From the NCBI GenBank assembly GCA_002791215.1, contig PFWQ01000008.1, forward strand, positions 1 through 11,645: a stretch of 11,645 nt of DNA. Direction: 5' to 3'. Of this stretch, positions 7,871 through 11,645 are shown in pieces. The translations under genes and the position numbers were made by a program. Position 1 is the first letter of the stretch, and the number at the start of each line of letters is the position of its first letter. This DNA is from a candidate division SR1 bacterium CG_4_9_14_3_um_filter_40_9. GTDB taxonomy: Bacteria > Patescibacteriota > Gracilibacteria > Absconditabacterales > Absconditicoccaceae. The notes beneath the pieces were generated by a model. That model worked only from the letters and a program-made list of their open reading frames with translations, was not told the DNA's origin and did not search any database.

Positions 7871-7981
7871 GCGGTTGTCATTGCGAACCTTTAGCTGCGA
7901 ACGTAGTGTGGCAGGCAGTGTGGCAATCTAACCGCAAATGTAGTCCAGATTACAACGTCACTACGTTCCTCGTAATGACGG
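7871..7981. repeat. REP-like imperfect inverted repeat
   Basis: GAACGTAGTG (7899-7908) has an exact reverse complement, CACTACGTTC (7959-7968). GTCATTGCGA (7877-7886) matches the reverse complement of TCGTAATGAC (7970-7979) at nine of ten bases, and AATCT/AGATT pair further in. GCGGTT (7871-7876) and AACCGC (7930-7935) form an alternative pair. The GTCATTGCGA...GGCAATCT wording matches a palindromic repeat type common between genes in many bacteria. It fills the gap after the winged-helix gene and may act as a terminator. Confidence 0.75.
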
Positions 7982-8004
7982 ACCATTTAGATTTTTTATT
8001 TATG

Positions 8005-8010
8005 TATAAT
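8005..8010 (+). promoter_or_regulatory. -10 box close to the Memo-like start
   Basis: A perfect TATAAT lies 13 nt before ATG 8024, with no good -35 match at the usual spacing. If used, transcription would start around 8016-8018, leaving a leader of only about 6-8 nt, so the mRNA would be nearly leaderless. Confidence 0.45.
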
Positions 8011-8023
8011 TTTTGAAATTAGT

Positions 8024-8788
8024 ATGAAGTGAATAATTAGCCCTGAAACCATACTCGACCACGTCGTCGCCTACACCATCTGAGCAGGCGAGGTGATGGA
8101 AGAATCACTCAAGAAGAAGCACAATGCTTCCAAATATAATATGGCCATGGTCCCATTCGGACCGCCATTTTATACTGCCATATTACAGGCGGCAGGTGTT
8201 TTGGCAATTAAAAAAGATAGCAAGACAGCGATACTGGTATATCAACAATACAAGAAATCAGATTCCATACTTTTGCACAATCATGATATCTGACCAATCC
8301 TTGGAAAGACGTTCATTTTTCCAACTACGCTAGAGAAATTATCGAAAGCCATAACTCAGTTCACCCATTTTACGCAGTTTACCCAGTTCACTGATAGTAT
8401 AGAGAATCAGATGTATTTCATCAGAGTTTTATCTTCCATAGAAGAATTGGTCATCGTCGGGATAGGGACAGAGGTAGAGCAGAAAAAAGTAGATGCAGTA
8501 TTGGAATATGTTCGCAAGGCGCTTCCAGATTCTACGATGTTTTTTGTCCACAATTTCTCTCACGAAAAGGAATTCAGCAAATGCAGAAAAGAAGATGATG
8601 TCATGATCACCAATATCATAAAACATAAGGTGAAAAGCATTAAAGACAATAGTTACCAGATTCCAAAAATATTCTCTGACTACAGCAAAAAGCTCAAAAG
8701 AATTCCTGCGGTGGTAGCCTATACCAACACATGAGATCTGTGATGAAATAAACAGAAAACAAGCGGCTATGCATGCTTAATCGCGTAG
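8024..8788 (+). CDS. Memo-like protein (AmmeMemoRadiSam protein B family), metal site apparently lost
   Basis: A 254-residue protein. The C-terminus YTNTGDLGGNKQKTSGYA (233-250) and FFVHNFSHEKEF (173-184) match the Memo family, whose fold is that of class III extradiol dioxygenases. The N-terminal MVPFGPPFYTAILQAAG (42-58) aligns with the Memo VPHAGPxYSG segment, and TAILVYQQ with the GPNH/GPSH segment. Phe45 and the Gln pair thus stand where metal-binding His are expected, and no Cys is seen where the family has its CG motif (near NSYQIPKIF). The protein may be structural rather than enzymatic (inference). A 9-nt tandem array encodes QFT/HFT four times at residues 112-123. Six TGAs, including a doublet in DLGGN, code Gly. 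It is 25 nt upstream of the TraD-like ATPase, probably in one transcript. The Memo call rests mainly on the C-terminal half. Confidence 0.6.
8357..8392. repeat. 9-nt in-frame tandem array in the Memo-like gene
   Basis: Four consecutive units, CAGTTCACC, CATTTTACG, CAGTTTACC, CAGTTCACT, in register with codons. They encode Gln/His-Phe-Thr four times, in the middle of the protein where the family has a variable stretch. Confidence 0.85.
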
Positions 8789-8813
8789 GGATTTCCTTGC
8801 TTTTAAAATAAAA

Positions 8814-11108
8814 ATGGCTATAGTAAAATCTGACTTTTTACATTGCGTGAATCGTATGTTGAAAACGAGTCTCATCAAGATATATCATTCTTTTGATCAG
8901 GGAAGGAAACAATTCGCCGGATTCTTAGAAAATATAGCCAAGACCATGGAAAACCAAAAGTTTACAATGGGACTTCATTATAGTAAAGGAGAAATTTTCT
9001 ATTCATTCAATGCCAACCAAAGAACCTCCGCCAATTTCGAATCACAATTTTATACGCACTTCAACAATTTCCAACTTGCAAGCGATACCAAAGAAGTCTG
9101 GGCATATGATAGGACCAAATCTGCAATCGGCGAGCTCAAACTGATGCATAGCCGGTTCTTCCCTTTCAAAATGGATGCTGCTGATGACGGAGATTTCATT
9201 TTCAATCTTTTCAGGACATTTGAGAATTTCGATGTAGCCACAGATAAAGCATGATTCTTCATCGAGATGAAACCTATCAGAAATGAAAGCTTCTTATTCT
9301 ACATCAAATCGAAATTCCAGTATCGATTATTCAGACGGAAACTGACATTGCATTTCTACAAATATATCTTCAAGCATCAGACACAGAAAAACCGGAAGGA
9401 GGAATGAGATAAGTATTTCAAAGAGAAATTGAAGACTGACTTATTTGAAACGAAATTATACATCGTCATGCAGTCGCAGAACAAAGTTACTGCTGAAGCC
9501 AAAATCAGATCATTGGCGAACAATCTACTGGTATTCAAACATTATCCTATGAATCAATTCCAATTGAAAATAAGAGATATCAGATTGCTCCCGCAAGTGA
9601 AGGAATTCAGATGACCATTTCAGACGAATTATCTCAACGCTAATGAGCTTTCTTCGTTTTTCCATTTTCCGAAAAATCCGAAAAATGAGACTTCCCTCCT
9701 CACCGTCAAATCCAAGAAATTAGCATTGCCGATATGAATTCCGACCTTTGAATATTCGACTAGTGATAAAGGTGAGGTCCTGCCCAAGAATTTCCCTGAA
9801 GACGTGAATATCATAGGAGTGTCAGATTATAGATCTATCGCGGTGCCTATTTGAATTTATGATGAAGACAGACTCAAGCATGTATATGTAGTCGGAAAAA
9901 CCTGAACCGGGAAATCCAAATTCCTTCAACGGTTGATGATCAATGATATCAAACAAGGGAGAGGAATCTGAGTGATCGATCCGCATGGTGATGCCATTGA
10001 AGAGATCATCATGCACATACCGGAAAATCGTAGAGATGACGTCATCATATTCGATCCTACTGATGCGCAATATCCATTCTGTCTCAATCCATTGGACGTC
10101 CAGGAAAATGAATCCAAGCAGATCTTAGCGAAATGATTCATCGATATCTTCAAAAAATTCTTCGGCGCAAACCGGAACCCGAAATTGGAACATGTGCTGA
10201 GGATGATATTCTTAGCGCTTCTGGATAAACCAGGTTCTACGCTCTTTGATATGATTAGAGCTTTGACCGATAAAGACTTCAGATATGAGATGATCGATGC
10301 AGTGACGGATGACGTGGTAAGAAACTTCCGGACCAATGAATTCGCGGGCCGGTCGCAACAATTCAACACCGAAGCCATCATGCCGATCTTGAACAAAGTA
10401 GGACAATTGTTGTCCGTAGATATATTAAAGAATATCTTTGCTTCACCGGAAAACAAATTAGACTTCAGACAGGCGATGGATACGAGCAAGATATTGCTCA
10501 TCAAACTCCCGAAAGGGAAACTACAGGAAGAGATCATGGGATTCTTGGGTGCGATGTTCGTGACCAAATTATTCCAGGCGGCCATCGGAAGACAATCCGT
10601 GAGCAAAGAACAGAGGACTCCATTCTATCTCTATGTAGATGAATTCCAGAACTTCGCTACCGATACCTTCAATGAAATCTTATCAGAAGCAAGAAAATAC
10701 GGACTCTCATTGGCGGTCGCCCACCAGTTCATCAGACAGATCCCAGCCAATATATCAGACTCGCTTTTTGGTAATGTGTGAACATTAGTGAGCTTCAGAA
10801 TCTCATCGGAAGATGCCGAACACATGAAACAACATTTCGCGCCATTTCTGGAATGATATGATTTCTCCAATCTCAATATGAGGGAATTCTACTGCAAGAT
10901 GTTGGTGAAAGGACAGATGAAAGATCCGTTCAGTCTGAGAAGCTGCTATCTGCCTGACGTAAAAATCGACAAAGCGTATATAGAAACCTTATATGAACTC
11001 TCTAGATCAAAATATTCCAGACCGTTAGCAGAAGCTAAGAAGATGTTGGAAGAAAAACAAGCTGACGTTATCAAGACTATCGAAGATTTCAACGAACCGA
11101 TTATATAA
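8814..11108 (+). CDS. TraD/VirD4-type coupling ATPase (TraM-recognition C-terminus)
   Basis: A 764-residue P-loop ATPase of the type IV secretion coupling protein class, which normally feeds DNA or protein substrates to a membrane channel. Walker A is VGKTGTGKS (residues 360-368), with the TGA at 9903-9905 supplying the invariant Gly364. After it comes GVIDPHGDAIEEI, and Walker B is FYLYVDEFQNF with D609 and E610. LSEARKYGLSLAVAHQFIRQI follows as the sensor/TraM-recognition region, then ISDSLFGNVGT. Residues 1-340 are a family-specific domain I cannot name. No membrane segment is visible, unlike classical VirD4/TraD with N-terminal anchors. Related chromosomal proteins are common in candidate-phyla genomes and may serve DNA uptake or type IV pilus-like machines. 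Ten TGAs are read as Gly. No relaxase, VirB4 or other conjugation gene is in the window. The start ATG follows an A-rich stretch with no Shine-Dalgarno. Confidence 0.88.
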
Positions 11109-11141
11109 CAACTGACAGTTAACAACTAATAACTAACAATT
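11107..11141. repeat. Heptamer tandem array after the ATPase gene
   Basis: Five consecutive 7-nt units, AACAACT, GACAGTT, AACAACT, AATAACT, AACAATT, starting on the last two bases of the ATPase stop codon. A 29-nt stretch matches the array at 563-590 (other strand, plus a flanking base) with four mismatches. Confidence 0.8.
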
Positions 11142-11160
11142 TTTTCCTATGCAATTTTCA

Positions 11161-11192
11161 TTTAGTCGCTTAGTCGTTTTAGCGTTTAATCG
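11161..11192. repeat. Octamer tandem array before the TrmB-like gene
   Basis: Four consecutive 8-nt units, TTTAGTCG, CTTAGTCG, TTTTAGCG, TTTAATCG, ending six bases before the start codon, the same spacing as the array before glyA. Confidence 0.75.
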
Positions 11193-11198
11193 TAATTC

Positions 11199-11645
11199 AT
11201 GCTCAGCCAAGTGCTTCAGGATAATGGATTCAGCTCAAAAGAGGCGAATCTTTATCTTATCTGCCTGGAGATGTGAGCCGCCCCCGTGAGCAGTATCGCC
11301 AGACGTGCGAAGGAGAATAGGGTGACGGTATATTCAGCTTTGAAGAATCTGGTGAATAAATGAATTATCATAGAGGAGATAAAAAATGAGGGAAGATATT
11401 ATTCTGCTCTATCGCCTCAAAGCCTCTTGGACAAATTTCATAGAAAATATGAAGCCCTAAAGGAAAAATTGCCAGAATTCATGGCTATAGCAAGCAAATA
11501 CGACAACAAACCCAAAGTGCAATTTTTTGAAGGGCTAGAAGGATTAAAAAGTATCTATGAGTGAATCATCTTGCATGGCGGAGACGACATGGAGAAGGAT
11601 GAATCATATCTTACTTTCACAGGCACATGAGATATCGATCCGGCT
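11199..11645 (+). CDS. TrmB-family transcriptional regulator, partial
   Basis: The first 149 residues of a TrmB-type regulator, cut by the right edge. The N-terminal winged helix is clear: LQDNGFSSKEANLYLICLEM, then PVSSIARRAKENRVTVYSAL (29-48) as the helix-turn-helix and KNLVNKGIIIEEIKNEGRYY as the wing. SPQSLLDKFHRKYEALKEKL forms the usual coiled dimerisation helix, and KVQFFEGLEGLKSIYEGII opens the effector region found in this family. TrmB proteins often sense sugars or other metabolites; the ligand here is unknown. Four TGAs (such as 11274-11276 in EMGAAP) encode Gly, two of them at family Gly positions. The start has context TTCATG directly after an octamer array. It is probably transcribed separately from the ATPase gene, with 90 nt of mostly repeat DNA between them. 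Confidence 0.85.

Noticed and set aside
9926..10606. 226-codon minus-strand open frame
   Set aside because: Antisense shadow of the coupling ATPase, whose Walker motifs and family match are clear on the plus strand.

Overview
The window reads as chromosomal DNA of a bacterium that translates UGA as glycine (genetic code 25), the hallmark of the candidate phyla Absconditabacteria (SR1) and Gracilibacteria (BD1-5). Under the standard code every gene of any size is broken by TGA. Read as Gly, they resolve into eight coherent reading frames holding about 71 in-frame TGA codons, all ending in TAA or TAG where the stop lies inside the window. Many TGAs sit exactly where a family has an invariant Gly, such as the Walker A loop of the coupling ATPase, the YYGG and LTHG motifs of serine hydroxymethyltransferase, and the SGTT loop of the GH3 enzymes. 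I cannot choose between the two phyla from sequence alone. The composition is AT-rich, and most start codons have no Shine-Dalgarno sequence.

Layout: (1) 1-1637, minus strand: a 2-oxoacid:acceptor oxidoreductase with fused gamma and alpha domains, cut by the left edge. (2) 1638-1992: divergent intergenic region with a compact nested stem-loop element. (3) 1993-5248, plus: two tandem, diverged GH3-family (adenylate-forming, ANL-like) enzymes that overlap by 26 nt if the upstream start of the second is used. (4) 5249-5333: two AT-rich octamer/16-mer repeat arrays leading into glyA (5334-6614). (5) 6611-7327: about 700 nt with no convincing gene. It holds a dense palindromic element, then a stretch with a promoter-like sequence at its start and a strong terminator at its end, a candidate RNA gene. 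(6) 7328-7867: winged-helix regulator with a degenerate nucleotidyltransferase-like C-terminal domain, followed by a REP-like inverted repeat. (7) 8024-11108: a Memo-like protein without the expected metal ligands, then a long TraD/VirD4-type ATPase, only 25 nt apart. (8) 11199-11645: start of a TrmB-family regulator, cut by the right edge.

The metabolic genes (2-oxoacid oxidoreductase, GH3 pair, glyA) suggest carboxylate/amino-acid chemistry, but a joint pathway is only inference. The most unusual structural theme is a set of short tandem word arrays (units of 7, 8, 9, 13 or 16 nt). They recur in gaps before genes and have also entered two coding regions, where the reading frame stays open.
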